Assembly: GCF_001995175.1 (NCBI RefSeq)
Contig: NZ_MUKN01000002.1
Location: 62,001 to 126,000, forward strand
Length of the DNA: 64,000 nt
Direction of reading: 5' to 3'
From: Rathayibacter rhapontici
GTDB taxonomy: Bacteria; Actinomycetota; Actinomycetes; Actinomycetales; Microbacteriaceae
Shown in pieces: positions 51,551 through 60,556 of the stretch (position 1 is the first letter of the stretch; every line of letters starts with the position of its first letter). The translations under genes were made by a program, and so were the position numbers. The notes below the pieces were generated by a model. That model searched no databases and was not told the origin of the DNA. It saw nothing but the letters and a program-made list of their open reading frames with translations.

Positions 51551-51796
51551 GCCGTTCGAGTAGCCGCGAAGCGGCGTAACGAGACCCGCGTGCTCCGGCC
51601 GCGGTGGATCTCGATACGGCCGCTGCGCGCCCTGCTCGATCAGCAGGGAGGGCGTCCTGCGGCCCTTCTCGATCAGCGCGGAGGGACGCCACCCTTGCTG
51701 GTCGAGTAGCCCCGCAGGGGCGTATCGAGACCCGCGTGTCCCGGGCGGTGGTGGATCCCGATACGGCCGCTGCGCGCCCTCCTCGCTCAGCAGGGC
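51551..51796. repeat. cluster of TCGATACG...CAGCA interspersed repeats
   Basis: The 713-base gap 51390-52102 has no intact gene. This part holds alternating units: inverted (GAGTAGCCGCGAAGCGGCGT, 51559), forward (GATCTCGATACGGCCGCTGC, 51607), inverted (TTGCTGGTCGAGTAGCCCCG, 51693) and forward, degenerate (51755-51796). The unit ends are more diverged than in the other clusters. Bases 51390-51550 contain the upstream region of the polysaccharide operon; I see no certain promoter. Confidence 0.7.
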
Positions 51797-51800
51797 TCCG

Positions 51801-51917
51801 TCACTCCACCCTCGGCCACTCGCTCGTCAGGTACGCCTCGATGGCCCGGTGCCGGAATCGGTACAGCGTTCCGCGGTCGATGATCCCGCGCACGGAGCTT
51901 GATAAGGTTACCGCCCG
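51801..51917 (-). pseudogene. remnant of an excisionase-like HTH gene
   Basis: The minus-strand frame ending at 51801 reads SSVRGIIDRGTLYRFRHR then AIEAYLTSEWPRVE and a stop. This resembles the C-terminal half of helix-turn-helix_17/excisionase domains (pattern V-x-x-L-I-x-x-G-x-L-x-A-x-R...I-x-x-x-x-L-x-x-Y-L). No start codon with a ribosome binding site and no N-terminal HTH half are found. It is bounded on both sides by interspersed repeats and is probably a relic of a mobile or phage element. Confidence 0.4.
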
Positions 51918-51950
51918 CGGGCGAGCAGCCCGCTCTCTCCACGTGACGGC

Positions 51951-52095
51951 GGATCTCGGAACGGCTGCTGCGCGCCCCACTGGATCAGCAGGACGGCGCC
52001 CTCCGGGCCTCGTCGATCAGCGCGGGTGTTCGTGGGCCCGCGGTTCTCGCGGGCGCTGCCCGCTGGTCGAGCAGCCCGCAGGGGCGTCTCGACAT
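51951..52095. repeat. further interspersed repeat units upstream of the LacI gene end
   Basis: A forward unit at 51951-52000 (GATCTCGGAACGGCTGCTGC) and an inverted unit at 52062-52095 (CTGGTCGAGCAGCCCGCAGG) flank a degenerate piece. The last unit ends a few bases before the LacI stop codon. Confidence 0.65.
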
Positions 52096-52102
52096 CCGCC
52101 GC

Positions 52103-53107
52103 TCACCGCCCCGGAGGCGGCCCCGTCGTCGCGCGCTGCACCAGCTGCGTCGGCAGTCGCACGTGCAGCGAGCGCGGCGTCTCACCCGCCATCAGCGCCG
52201 TCAGCATCTCGGCCGCGGTCGAGCCGAGGGTCTGCATCGGCTGCCGGACCGTCGTCAGCGGCGGATCCAGTCGCGACGCCTCCGGCACGTCGTCGAAGCC
52301 GACCACCGAGAGGTCCCGGGGCACGTCGAGCCCGATCCGCGCCGCGATCTCGATGATCGCGATGGCCGACACGTCGTTCGCGGCGAACACGGCGGTCGGC
52401 CGGTCCGGGAGCGACAGCAGCGCCGAGGCGGGCCGGCGCGCGGTGTCGTGCTGGTACAGGCCCACGTGCACGAGCCGCTCGTCGAACGCGATGCCCGCCT
52501 CCGAGAGCGCGGCGCGGTAGCCGGCCTCGCGCAGGCGCGCCGAGCGCAGGTCCGGACGGCCGGCGACGAAGCCGATCCGGCGGTGCCCGAGCTCGACGAG
52601 GTGCCGCGTCGCCTGCAGCGCGCCGCCGTAGCTGTCGGACTCGACCGTGGGCAGGTCGGCCCGGCCGGTGTGCGGGTCGATGGCGACGAGGGGGATGTCC
52701 GAGGCCGCGGTGAGGACCGTCGGCGTGACCATGATCGCGCCGTCGATCAGGGTGCCGCTCAGGCGGCTCAGCGAGCGCCGCTCCCAGCCCTCGCCCTCGC
52801 CCTGGTGCGAGCCGCTGTAGGCGAGCAGGTCGAAGCGCGAGCCGCGGAGCTCGGCGCCGACGCCCTTCAGGATCTCGGCGCTGAACGGCTCGAAGTCGGC
52901 GACGAGCACGCCGATCACCCCGGTGCGCCGCGAGCGCATGCTGCTGGCGACGAGGCTCGACTCGTAGCCCAGCTCGCGCACCACGTCGAGCACGCGCGTG
53001 GCCGTCGCGGCAGCGATGCCGTACCGGCCGTTGACCGCCTTCGAGACCGTCGCGACCGAGACTCCGGCCGCGGCGGCGACGTCGTGGATGGTCGGACGGT
53101 GACTCAC
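52103..53107 (-). CDS. LacI family transcriptional repressor
   Basis: 334 residues from GTG 53107. The N-terminal HTH reads PTIHDVAAAAGVSVATVSKAVNG, with the hinge helix YESSLVASSMRSRRTG. The periplasmic-binding-like effector domain has VIGVLVADFEPFSAEILKGV and DVPRDLSVVGFDDVP. It is divergent from the sugar ABC transporter/GH3 operon and should repress it in the absence of the imported oligosaccharide. Palindromic sites lie between them. Confidence 0.9.
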   Translation of the reverse strand: MSHRPTIHDVAAAAGVSVATVSKAVNGRYGIAAATATRVLDVVRELGYESSLVASSMRSRRTGVIGVLVADFEPFSAEILKGVGAELRGSRFDLLAYSGSHQGEGEGWERRSLSRLSGTLIDGAIMVTPTVLTAASDIPLVAIDPHTGRADLPTVESDSYGGALQATRHLVELGHRRIGFVAGRPDLRSARLREAGYRAALSEAGIAFDERLVHVGLYQHDTARRPASALLSLPDRPTAVFAANDVSAIAIIEIAARIGLDVPRDLSVVGFDDVPEASRLDPPLTTVRQPMQTLGSTAAEMLTALMAGETPRSLHVRLPTQLVQRATTGPPPGR

Positions 53108-53148
53108 AGGACCGACCGTAACCCGCGCCGACGCCGTTTGGAAAATGA

Positions 53149-53162
53149 TTTCGAAAACGTTT
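53149..53162. promoter_or_regulatory. LacI operator candidate
   Basis: Two overlapping 8-base palindromes, TTTCGAAA (53149-53156) and AAACGTTT (53155-53162), form one AT-rich stretch in an otherwise GC-rich intergenic region. The centre CG is typical of LacI-family sites. TTGACG (53161-53166), a -35-like hexamer, begins inside the second palindrome, which would let the repressor block the transporter promoter. Confidence 0.6.
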
Positions 53163-53276
53163 GACGGTGTCGCGGAGCAGTACGGAGACTGACCTCGCCC
53201 ACCGCTGATGCGGCGGGTGCACCTCGGCGCCGCTCTCCCTGGCGGCGCCCACTCGATGAAGAGAACAGGTCGAACG

Positions 53277-54563
53277 ATGAAGTTCAGAAAGATCGCAGTG
53301 GCCACCGTCGCCCTGCTCGGCGCGGCCGCGGCACTGAGCGGATGCTCCTCCCAGGAGTCCGGCTCCTCCGACGGCACCGTCTCCATGACCCTCTGGCAGA
53401 ACTCCACCACGGGCCCCGGCCAGGAGTTCTGGGACAAGACGGTCGCCGACTTCGAGGCCGCGAACCCCGGAGTCACCATCACCCCGCAGGCCATCCAGAA
53501 CGAAGACCTGGACGGCAAGCTGCAGACCGCGCTCAACTCGGGCGATGCGCCGGACATCTTCCTCCAGCGCGGTGGCGGCAAGATGGCGGCCATGGTCGCC
53601 GGCGGCCAGCTGATGGACCTGACCGACAAGATCTCGGACGAGGCGAAGAGCGAGATCACCGAGGGCTCCTTCGGAGCCAACACCCTCGACGACAAGGTCT
53701 GGGCGATGCCGGTCGCGGTGCTCCCCGGCGGCGTCTTCTACAGCCAGGACCTCTTCAGCGCGGCGGGCATCAGCACCCCGCCGTCGACGCTCGAGGAGCT
53801 CGACTCGGCCGTGACCGCCCTCAAGGGCAGCGGCACCCAGGCGATCGCGCTCGGCGGCAAGGACGCCTGGCCCGCCGCGCACTGGTACTACTTCTTCGCG
53901 CTGCGCGAGTGCAGCGCCGACACCATGGCCGAGGCGGCCGACTCGAAGGACTTCTCGGACGAGTGCTGGGTCAAGGCCGGCGAGGACCTGCAGACCTTCT
54001 CCGAGACCGAGCCGTTCAACGAGGGCTTCCTCACCACCGCCGCCCAGCAGGGCGCCGGCAGCTCGGCGGGCCTGCTCGCCAACCACCAGGCCGCCATGGA
54101 GCTCATGGGCGCCTGGAACCCGGGCGTCATCGCCTCGCTCACCCCGGACGAGCAGCCCCTGCCCGACCTGGGCTGGTTCCCCTTCCCCGAGGTGGACGGC
54201 GGAGAGGGCGAGCCCGGCTCGATCATGGGCGGCGTCGACGGCTACTCCTGCTCGGTCGACGCTCCCGCCGAGTGCGTGGACTTCCTGAACTACCTCGCGA
54301 CCGCCGACGTGCAGAAGGAGTACTACGCGGCCTTCAACGCCCCGCCGGTCAACCAGGTCGCCCAGGAGGCCGTCACCGAGCCCTACCTCCAGGACATCCT
54401 GAAGGCCTACAACTCGGCTCCCTACGTGTCGCAGTGGCTCGACACCGTCTACGGCCTCAACGTCGGCAACGCGCTGAACGTCGGAGTCGTCGACCTGCTC
54501 GCCGGCAAGAGCGACCCGGAGCAGCTGGTCGAGGCCGTCAACGCCGCTGCGAAGAAGGCGTAA
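53277..54563 (+). CDS. sugar ABC transporter substrate-binding lipoprotein
   Basis: 428 residues. A lipoprotein signal with lipobox LSGC (Cys23) precedes a family-1 solute-binding fold (WQNSTTGPGQEFWDKTVADFE; ALNSGDAPDIFLQ; GVFYSQDLF). An upstream in-frame ATG at 53256 is possible but lacks a ribosome binding site. It delivers an oligosaccharide to the two permeases that follow. With the GH3 enzyme as last gene, a beta-glucoside or xylo-oligosaccharide is the likely ligand. No ATPase gene is in the operon; a shared MsiK-type ATPase is expected elsewhere. Confidence 0.92.
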   Translation: MKFRKIAVATVALLGAAAALSGCSSQESGSSDGTVSMTLWQNSTTGPGQEFWDKTVADFEAANPGVTITPQAIQNEDLDGKLQTALNSGDAPDIFLQRGGGKMAAMVAGGQLMDLTDKISDEAKSEITEGSFGANTLDDKVWAMPVAVLPGGVFYSQDLFSAAGISTPPSTLEELDSAVTALKGSGTQAIALGGKDAWPAAHWYYFFALRECSADTMAEAADSKDFSDECWVKAGEDLQTFSETEPFNEGFLTTAAQQGAGSSAGLLANHQAAMELMGAWNPGVIASLTPDEQPLPDLGWFPFPEVDGGEGEPGSIMGGVDGYSCSVDAPAECVDFLNYLATADVQKEYYAAFNAPPVNQVAQEAVTEPYLQDILKAYNSAPYVSQWLDTVYGLNVGNALNVGVVDLLAGKSDPEQLVEAVNAAAKKA

Positions 54564-54565
54564 CC

Positions 54566-55579
54566 ATGGCGCTTCGCGAGAGCCCGCTCCTGGGAGCGGA
54601 TGCGCCCCGCGATCGCGAGAACACCGGGGGTGCTGCGGTCGTCGCAGCACCCCCGGTGCGCCGGCGCCGCCGCAGCCTCGGCTGGGCGGGCCGGCTCGAG
54701 GTCGCGATCCTGGTCGGCCCCGCGCTGATCGTGTTCCTCGCCTTCGTGATCTTCCCGGTCGTGATGGCGGCCTACTACGGCTTCTTCAGCTGGCAGGGCT
54801 ACGGAGTGCCGACCGACTTCGTCGGCTTCCGCAACTACCTCACGATCCTCCAGGACCCCACCTTCCACGAGGCGCTGTCCCACAACGGCACGATCGTGAT
54901 CCTCTCGCTCGTGCTCCAGGGCCCGGCCGCGATCCTGATCGCGCTCCTGCTCAACCGCAAGCTGCGCGGCCAGTCGATCATCCGCGTGCTGATCTTCGTG
55001 CCGTACGTCATCTCGGAGGTCGTCGTCGGCACCGGCTGGAGCCTCATGCTCCAGACCCGCGGAGCGGTCAACGGCATGCTCGAGAACATCGGGCTCGGCG
55101 CCCTCCAGCAGGACTGGCTGGCGAACCCGGCGATCGCGATGTGGACGCTGATGCTGATCATCACGTGGAAGTACATCGGCTTCGCCGTGATCCTCTTCCT
55201 GGCCGGTCTCCAGGGCATCCCCGAGGAGCTGTCCGAGGCCGCGGCCATCGACGGCGCCTCCTACTGGCAGGTCCAGCGGCGCATCACGCTGCCGCTGCTC
55301 GCCCCGACGCTGCGCATCTGGGCGTTCCTGTCGATCATCGGCGCCCTGCAGCTGTTCGACCTCGTCTACATCATCTGGGGCCAGTACGTCTCGTCGACCG
55401 CCGGCACCTCGACGATGGCGACCTACCTCGTCACCAACGGCCGCAACGCCGGCAACTACGGGTACGGGAACGCCGTCGCGGTGATCCTGTTCCTGATCTC
55501 GCTCGTCGTCGCCCTGCTCTACCAGCGCTTCGTGCTGCGGCGGGACACCGAGGGCGCACTCACCGGAGGCAAGCGATGA
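54566..55579 (+). CDS. sugar ABC transporter permease (MalF type)
   Basis: 337 residues with six membrane helices after a basic N-terminal tail (PPVRRRRRSLGWAGR). The EAA loop that contacts the ATPase is EELSEAAAIDGASYWQVQRRI. It starts 2 bases after the binding-protein stop and overlaps the next permease by 4 bases (ATGA). Confidence 0.92.
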   Translation: MALRESPLLGADAPRDRENTGGAAVVAAPPVRRRRRSLGWAGRLEVAILVGPALIVFLAFVIFPVVMAAYYGFFSWQGYGVPTDFVGFRNYLTILQDPTFHEALSHNGTIVILSLVLQGPAAILIALLLNRKLRGQSIIRVLIFVPYVISEVVVGTGWSLMLQTRGAVNGMLENIGLGALQQDWLANPAIAMWTLMLIITWKYIGFAVILFLAGLQGIPEELSEAAAIDGASYWQVQRRITLPLLAPTLRIWAFLSIIGALQLFDLVYIIWGQYVSSTAGTSTMATYLVTNGRNAGNYGYGNAVAVILFLISLVVALLYQRFVLRRDTEGALTGGKR

Positions 55580-56469
55580 CCACCACGATGACGGCCCCGC
55601 CGATCACTCCCGAGACTCGCCGGCCCCTCGCCGTGAAGCGCCGCCGCCCGCCGGTGGGCCGCGGCACGATGATCGCCTACGTGGTCGCGATCGTCGTGAT
55701 CGCGCTGATGCTCGCCCCGGTCGCGTACATCATCATCGGCGGCTTCCGCACGAACGCGCAGATCACCACCGACCCGGCCGGGTTCCCGTCGCCCTGGAAC
55801 GTGCAGAACTACCTCGACGTGATCACCGGAGGCATCTTCTGGCGCGAGGTGGGCAACTCCACCATCGCGGCGCTCGCCACCACGCTCGGCGTCGTCGTGC
55901 TCGGCCTCATGGCCAGCTACGTCCTCGCCCGGTACGACTTCTCGGGCCGCGGAGTGTTCTACGCGCTCTTCGCGGCGGGCCTGATGTTCCCGATGACCGT
56001 CGCGATCACTCCGCTCTACCTGGTGATCAAGAGCCTCGGCCTGATGAACTCGCTCGCCGGAGTCGTGCTGCCGCAGATCGCGTTCGGCCTGCCGACCACG
56101 ATCATCATCCTGGTCCCGTTCCTGCGGGCGATCCCGGACGAGATCCAGGAGGCGGCGTTCATCGACGGCTGCAGCCGGATCGGCTTCTTCTTCCGCATGG
56201 TGGTGCGCCTGGCGATGCCCGGCGTGATCACGACCGGCATCCTCGCGTTCATCGCGAGCTGGAACAGCTACCTCCTGCCGCTGTTCATCCTCAACGACGA
56301 GTCGACCTTCACGCTCCCGCTCGGGGTACAGGCCTTCTCGTCGCAGTACTCCGTCGACACCGCCAAGGTGCTCGCGTTCGTGTCGCTGTCGATGATCCCC
56401 GCGCTCATCTTCTTCAGCGTCTTCGAGCGCCGCATCGTGGGCGGCCTCACCGGGGCGGTGAAGGGATGA
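55576..56469 (+). CDS. sugar ABC transporter permease (MalG type)
   Basis: 297 residues, six membrane helices, EAA loop EIQEAAFIDGCSRIGFFFR. It pairs with the preceding permease to form the channel. Its stop overlaps the GH3 start by 4 bases. Confidence 0.92.
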   Translation: MTTTMTAPPITPETRRPLAVKRRRPPVGRGTMIAYVVAIVVIALMLAPVAYIIIGGFRTNAQITTDPAGFPSPWNVQNYLDVITGGIFWREVGNSTIAALATTLGVVVLGLMASYVLARYDFSGRGVFYALFAAGLMFPMTVAITPLYLVIKSLGLMNSLAGVVLPQIAFGLPTTIIILVPFLRAIPDEIQEAAFIDGCSRIGFFFRMVVRLAMPGVITTGILAFIASWNSYLLPLFILNDESTFTLPLGVQAFSSQYSVDTAKVLAFVSLSMIPALIFFSVFERRIVGGLTGAVKG

Positions 56470-58795
56470 CCTCCACCCCGCCGTCCGCTTCCAGCAGAGA
56501 GGGTCACGCCGTGGCCGAACCGCACGTCCCCTCGGCCCGCGTCGCCGAGCTCCTGGAGCGCATGACGCTCGAGGAGAAGCTCGCCCAGCTCGTCGGATAC
56601 TGGGTCGACCAGGGCGGGGAGGTCGTCGCGCCGCTGGCCGGCGAGATGGCCACCTCCACCCGCTACGAGGATGCGACGACGCACGGGCTCGGGCACCTGA
56701 CCCGCGTGTACGGCACGCGCCCCGTCGATCCGATCGAGCGCGCGCAGTGGCTGTGGGCCGAGCAGCGCCGGCTCGTCGAGGAGACGCGGCTGGGCATCCC
56801 GGCGATCGTGCACGAGGAGTGCCTGACGGGGCTGGCGGCGTGGAAGGCCGCGACGTTCCCCACTCCGCTGGCCTGGGGCGCGTCGTTCGACGCCGAGCTG
56901 GTCGAGGAGATGGGCCGTCTGATCGGCGCGTCGATGCGCGAGCTCGGGATCCATCAGGGCCTCGCGCCCGTGCTCGACGTGATCCGCGACCCCCGCTGGG
57001 GCCGCGTCGACGAGTGCATCGCCGAGGACCCGTACGTCGTCGGAACCCTCGGCACCGCCTACGTGCGCGGCATGCAGTCGGAGGGGGTCGACGCGACGCT
57101 GAAGCACTTCATCGGCTACTCGGCCTCCCGCGGCGGCCGCAACCACGCGCCGGTGCACGCCGGAGCGCGCGAGATCGCGACGTGCTCCTGCCTCCGTTCG
57201 AGATGGCGATCCGCGACGGCGGCGCGCGCTCGGTGATGAACTCGTACGCCGAGATCGACGGCGACCCCGTCGGCGCGACGCCCGCCTACCTCACCGACAT
57301 CCTGCGCGGTGCGTGGGGCTTCGACGGAGTGGTGGTCTCGGACTACTTCTCGGTCGCGTTCCTGCACCTCATGCACGCGGTCGCCGCCGACCTCGGCGAG
57401 GCCGCCGAGCTCGCGCTCGAGGCCGGGATCGACGTGGAGCTGCCCACGGGCGACGCGTTCCTCGCGCCGCTCGCCGCCCGCATCGCCTCCGGTGCCATGA
57501 GCGAGGAGCTCGTCGACCGCGCGGTGCTGCGCCTGCTCGCGCAGAAGGAGCGCCTGGGCCTGCTCGATGCGCGCTTCGACGACGTGCCGGAATCGATCGA
57601 CCTCGACTCCCCGGCGCACCGCGACGTCGCCCGCCGCCTCGCGGAGGAGTCGCTGGTGCTGCTCTCGAACGACGGCGTCCTGCCGCTCGCGGCGCCGCGC
57701 CGGATCGCCCTGATCGGCCCGAACGCCGACAGCGCGCAGGCCCTCATGGGCTGCTACTCCTTCGCCAACCACGTGCTGGCCCACCACGAGGGCGTGCCGC
57801 TGGGCTTCGAGATCCCGACTGTGCGCGAGGCGCTCGCCGACGAGTTCGCGGGTGAGATCCTCGTGGCCGAGGGCTGCGCGGTCGAGGGCGACGACGACTC
57901 CGGGATCGCCCCCGCCGCCGAGCTCGCCCGCACCGCCGACGTGGCGGTCGTCGTGGTCGGCGACCGCGCCGGCCTCTTCGGCCGCGGCACCGTCGGCGAG
58001 GGCAACGACGTCGAGAGCCTCGAGCTCCCCGGCCGCCAGCGCGAGCTGGTCGAGGCGGTCGTCGCCACCGGCACCCCCGTGGTGCTCGTGCTGCTGACCG
58101 GACGCCCCTACGCGATCGACTGGGCCCTTTCGGGTGCGTCGGCCGTGCTGCAGGCCTTCTTCCCGGGGGAGGAGGGTGCCGGCGCGATCGCGGGCGTCGT
58201 CTCGGGCCGCGTCGTGCCGTCCGGGCACCTGCCGGTGTCGCTGCCGCGCTCGGCCGGAGCTCAGCCGTTCTCGTACCTGCACCCGATCCTGGGCGGCCCG
58301 TCCGACGTGACGAGCGCCGACAGCACCCCGGTGCTGCCGTTCGGGCACGGGCTCTCGTACACGACGTTCTCGCGCGGCGAGCTGTCGGTGCGCGACGACT
58401 CGGTGCCGACCGACGGAGTGATCACCGTCTCGGTGCGCGTGCGCAACACGGGCTCGCGCAGCGGCTCCGATCTGGTGCAGCTCTACGCCCGCGACGTCTA
58501 CGCGAGCGTCACCCGGCCCGTCGCCCAGCTACTGGGCTACGCCCGACTGGAGCTGGCGGCGGGGGACGAGGCGCAGGTGCGCTTCGAGGTGCCGGCCGCG
58601 CGCCTGGCGTTCACCGGACGCTCCGGGCAGCGGATCGTGGAGCCGGGCGAGGTGGAGCTCTGGGTCGGCCCGGACTGCGCGACGAAGGAGACGACGGCGT
58701 CGCTGACGCTGGCCGGTCCGGTGTCCGTGGTCACGGCCGCCTCCGAGCGCGTGGTGCGCACGTCGGTGCTGCTCGAGGAGACGACACCCGCCTGA
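56466..58795 (+). pseudogene. GH3 beta-glycosidase (frameshift near 57178)
   Basis: From ATG 56466. The N-terminal barrel begins RMTLEEKLAQLVGYW and contains LKHFIGYSASRGGRNHAPVH; the frame breaks in GAGATCGCGACG, where one added C gives AREIADVLLPPFEMA. The nucleophile Asp lies in VVVSDYFSV. The second domain starts near LIGPNADSAQ, and a C-terminal FnIII-like domain carries VRVRNTGSRSGSDLVQLYARD. The restored length is 776 residues, normal for intracellular GH3 beta-glucosidases/xylosidases. There is no signal peptide, so it cleaves oligosaccharides after import by the cotranscribed ABC transporter. Confidence 0.87.
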
Positions 58796-58802
58796 CGGCC
58801 CC

Positions 58803-58937
58803 GCTGGTCGAGCAGCCCCGCAGGGCCGCCTTCTCTTGCTGGTCGAGTAGTCCCGCAGGGGCGTATCGAGACCCACTGAGTCCCGGGACATCCCGGATCT
58901 CGATACGCGCGCTCCACGCGCTACTCGATCAGCAAGG
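58803..58937. repeat. TCGATACG...CAGCA interspersed repeats
   Basis: Two inverted units (CTGGTCGAGCAGCCCCGCAG at 58803 and CTTGCTGGTCGAGTAGTCCC near 58834) and one forward unit (GATCTCGATACGCGCGCTCC at 58896-58937) follow the GH3 gene. Together with the next palindrome they fill the 310-base gap 58796-59105. Confidence 0.8.
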
Positions 58938-58942
58938 GGTGC

Positions 58943-58998
58943 GATCCGTCGCGGACGGCCGCCCGCCGCGTCGACACGCGGCCGTTCGTGACGGATCG
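58943..58998. repeat. GATCCGTC palindromic repeat adjoining the other repeat family
   Basis: Ends GATCCGTCGCGGACGGCC and GGCCGTTCGTGACGGATC, directly abutting the TCGATACG unit. At 43372-43513 the two families are also side by side. Confidence 0.75.
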
Positions 58999-59105
58999 CT
59001 CGGCACGTGCGCTCAGTCGCCCCGCCGAAGGACAACGACGCGCCCCGCAAGGGGTTGCCGCTCCCGGTCGCGGGGCGTGGGATGGACGCAGGAGAAAGGA
59101 GTCCC

Positions 59106-59347
59106 ATGACTCAGACCTTCCCCGCATGGCTGCGGGACCAGAGCACGCGCGACGACGAGGTGGGCACCCTCGCCCAGGAGTTCGCCGCCCGCGACGACCT
59201 GCCCGAGCACGGCGGCCACTCGATCTACGAGGCTACTTCGCGAGCGAGCCCGCCGAGGCGCAGGCCGGTTTCGACCGGGCCTGGACCGAGTTCGAGGCCG
59301 ACGTGCAGCCGTCGCCCGCGTCCGACCAGCCGGACGGCCTCCGATGA
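59106..59347 (+). pseudogene. YozE/SAM-like small protein (frameshift near 59232)
   Basis: From ATG 59106: TFPAWLRDQSTRDDEVGTLAQEF resembles the YozE_SAM_like domain of firmicute and actinobacterial stress proteins (F-x-x-W-L...D-D-x-x-G-x-L-A). The frame breaks at TACGAGGCTAC. One added G gives HSIYEGYFASEPAEAQAGF and 80 residues in all. The stop overlaps the next small gene by 4 bases (ATGA). The function of the family is unknown. Confidence 0.65.
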
Positions 59348-59481
59348 GCGACACGACGTCCCCGGTCCAGGACCCGGACGACCAGTCCGACAAGCCGTCG
59401 CAGGCCGAGGGCGAGGACTCGCGCGACACCCCCGTCGAGGTGCAGCCCGCCGACGGGAAGCCGTCGAAGGCCGAGGGCTGA
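59344..59481 (+). CDS. small acidic 45-residue protein
   Basis: A 46-codon frame, ATG 59344 to TGA 59481, overlaps the YozE-like stop. The product begins MSDTTSPVQDPDDQSDKPSQ, is rich in Asp, Glu, Pro and Ser, and is probably disordered. No family is recognised. Support comes from the translational overlap and GC3 pattern. Confidence 0.5.
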   Translation: MSDTTSPVQDPDDQSDKPSQAEGEDSRDTPVEVQPADGKPSKAEG

Positions 59482-59494
59482 CGCCACTCGCGTT

Positions 59495-59606
59495 CACAAC
59501 GAAGGAAGGATCCGTTCCGAGCCTCCGAGCCTCCGAGCCTCCGAGCCTCCGAGCCTCCGATCCCCGCGGATCCGGAGCCGCCGGGACGGATCCTTCCTTC
59601 GTTGTG
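59495..59606. terminator. long hairpin with tandem TCCGAGCC repeats in the loop
   Basis: A perfect 21-base inverted repeat (59495-59515 and 59586-59606, containing AACGAAGGAAGGATCC) encloses a 70-base loop with five to six copies of TCCGAGCC from 59517 on. It lies between the convergent small-protein and reductase genes. It is of the same type as the elements at 14423 and 63591. Confidence 0.65.
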
Positions 59607-59632
59607 CACAGGAGGCGCACCGGAGCGAGGGC

Positions 59633-60556
59633 TCACCGTGGAGCGACGACCATCCGGCCGACGCCTCGCGACACGCACGGCATCACCGCCGACTCCCGCT
59701 CCTCGGGCGTCAGCACCAGGTCGCGGTGGTCCGCCTCCCCGTCGACGAGCCGCAGTCGGCAGGTTCCGCAGGTCCCGCTGCCGCAGGAGCTCGGCACGTC
59801 GATCCCCGCGTCCTCGAGCGCCGCCAGCATCGTGCGGGCGGCCGGTACGGCGATCTCGGCCCCGGTCGGCTGCCACTCCACAGTGAACGGCGCAGTCAGC
59901 CCGCCGAACGCCGGCACCCCCGCGAAGTCCTCCGCGTGCACGCGGCTCGGCCGCCAGTGCATCGTCAGCGCGCGGACCTCGTCCTGCAGCGCCTCCGGCC
60001 CGCACACGTAGAGGTGCCGCTCGCCCGGGTTGGCGAGCAGCGACCACCAGTCGACCGGCCCGTGCTCGCGCCGGTGGTGCACCTGGAGCGTCGGCAGCGC
60101 GGCGGTCAGCTCGTCGAGGTACGGCGAGTCCTCCGGTGAGCGGGTCAGGTACAGCAGCTCGACGTCCGTCGCTCCTCGGTGCCCGAGCTCGATCAGCATC
60201 GCCCGGATCGGCGTGACTCCGATGCCCGCGGCGATCAGCAGGTGGGCGGGGGCGTCGACCAGCTCGAAGGAGTTGCGCGGCCCCTCGACCTCGAGCGCGT
60301 CTCCCGCCGCGACGGCATCGACGAGGCTGCGCGATCCGCCGCGCCCGTCCGCGGAGCGCCGCACCGCGATCACGTACCGACTCCGGTCGCGCAGGTCTCC
60401 GGTGAGGGAGTAGCTGCGCTTCTCGCCCGAGGGCGTCGCGACGGTGACGTGCGCGCCCGGCTCGGCAGGAGGCAGGGCCGTGCCGTCCGCCCGCCGCAGG
60501 ACGATCTCGCAGACCTCGGCCGTCAGCATCCGCCGTTCCGCGACGACGAGCCTCAC
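59633..60556 (-). CDS. flavin reductase with 2Fe-2S domain (phthalate-dioxygenase-reductase/VanB type)
   Basis: 307 residues from GTG 60556. Order: an FMN/FAD-binding barrel (KRSYSLTGDLRDRSRYVIAVRR), a nucleotide-binding domain (LLIAAGIGVTPIRAML; YVCGPEAL) and a C-terminal plant-type ferredoxin domain with CGSGTCGTCRLR plus a distal Cys (VMPCVSR), four cysteines for one 2Fe-2S cluster. It passes electrons from NAD(P)H to an oxygenase, but no oxygenase gene is nearby. The start overlaps the stop of the MOSC gene (GTGA), so the two are cotranscribed. Confidence 0.88.
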   Translation of the reverse strand: MRLVVAERRMLTAEVCEIVLRRADGTALPPAEPGAHVTVATPSGEKRSYSLTGDLRDRSRYVIAVRRSADGRGGSRSLVDAVAAGDALEVEGPRNSFELVDAPAHLLIAAGIGVTPIRAMLIELGHRGATDVELLYLTRSPEDSPYLDELTAALPTLQVHHRREHGPVDWWSLLANPGERHLYVCGPEALQDEVRALTMHWRPSRVHAEDFAGVPAFGGLTAPFTVEWQPTGAEIAVPAARTMLAALEDAGIDVPSSCGSGTCGTCRLRLVDGEADHRDLVLTPEERESAVMPCVSRGVGRMVVAPR

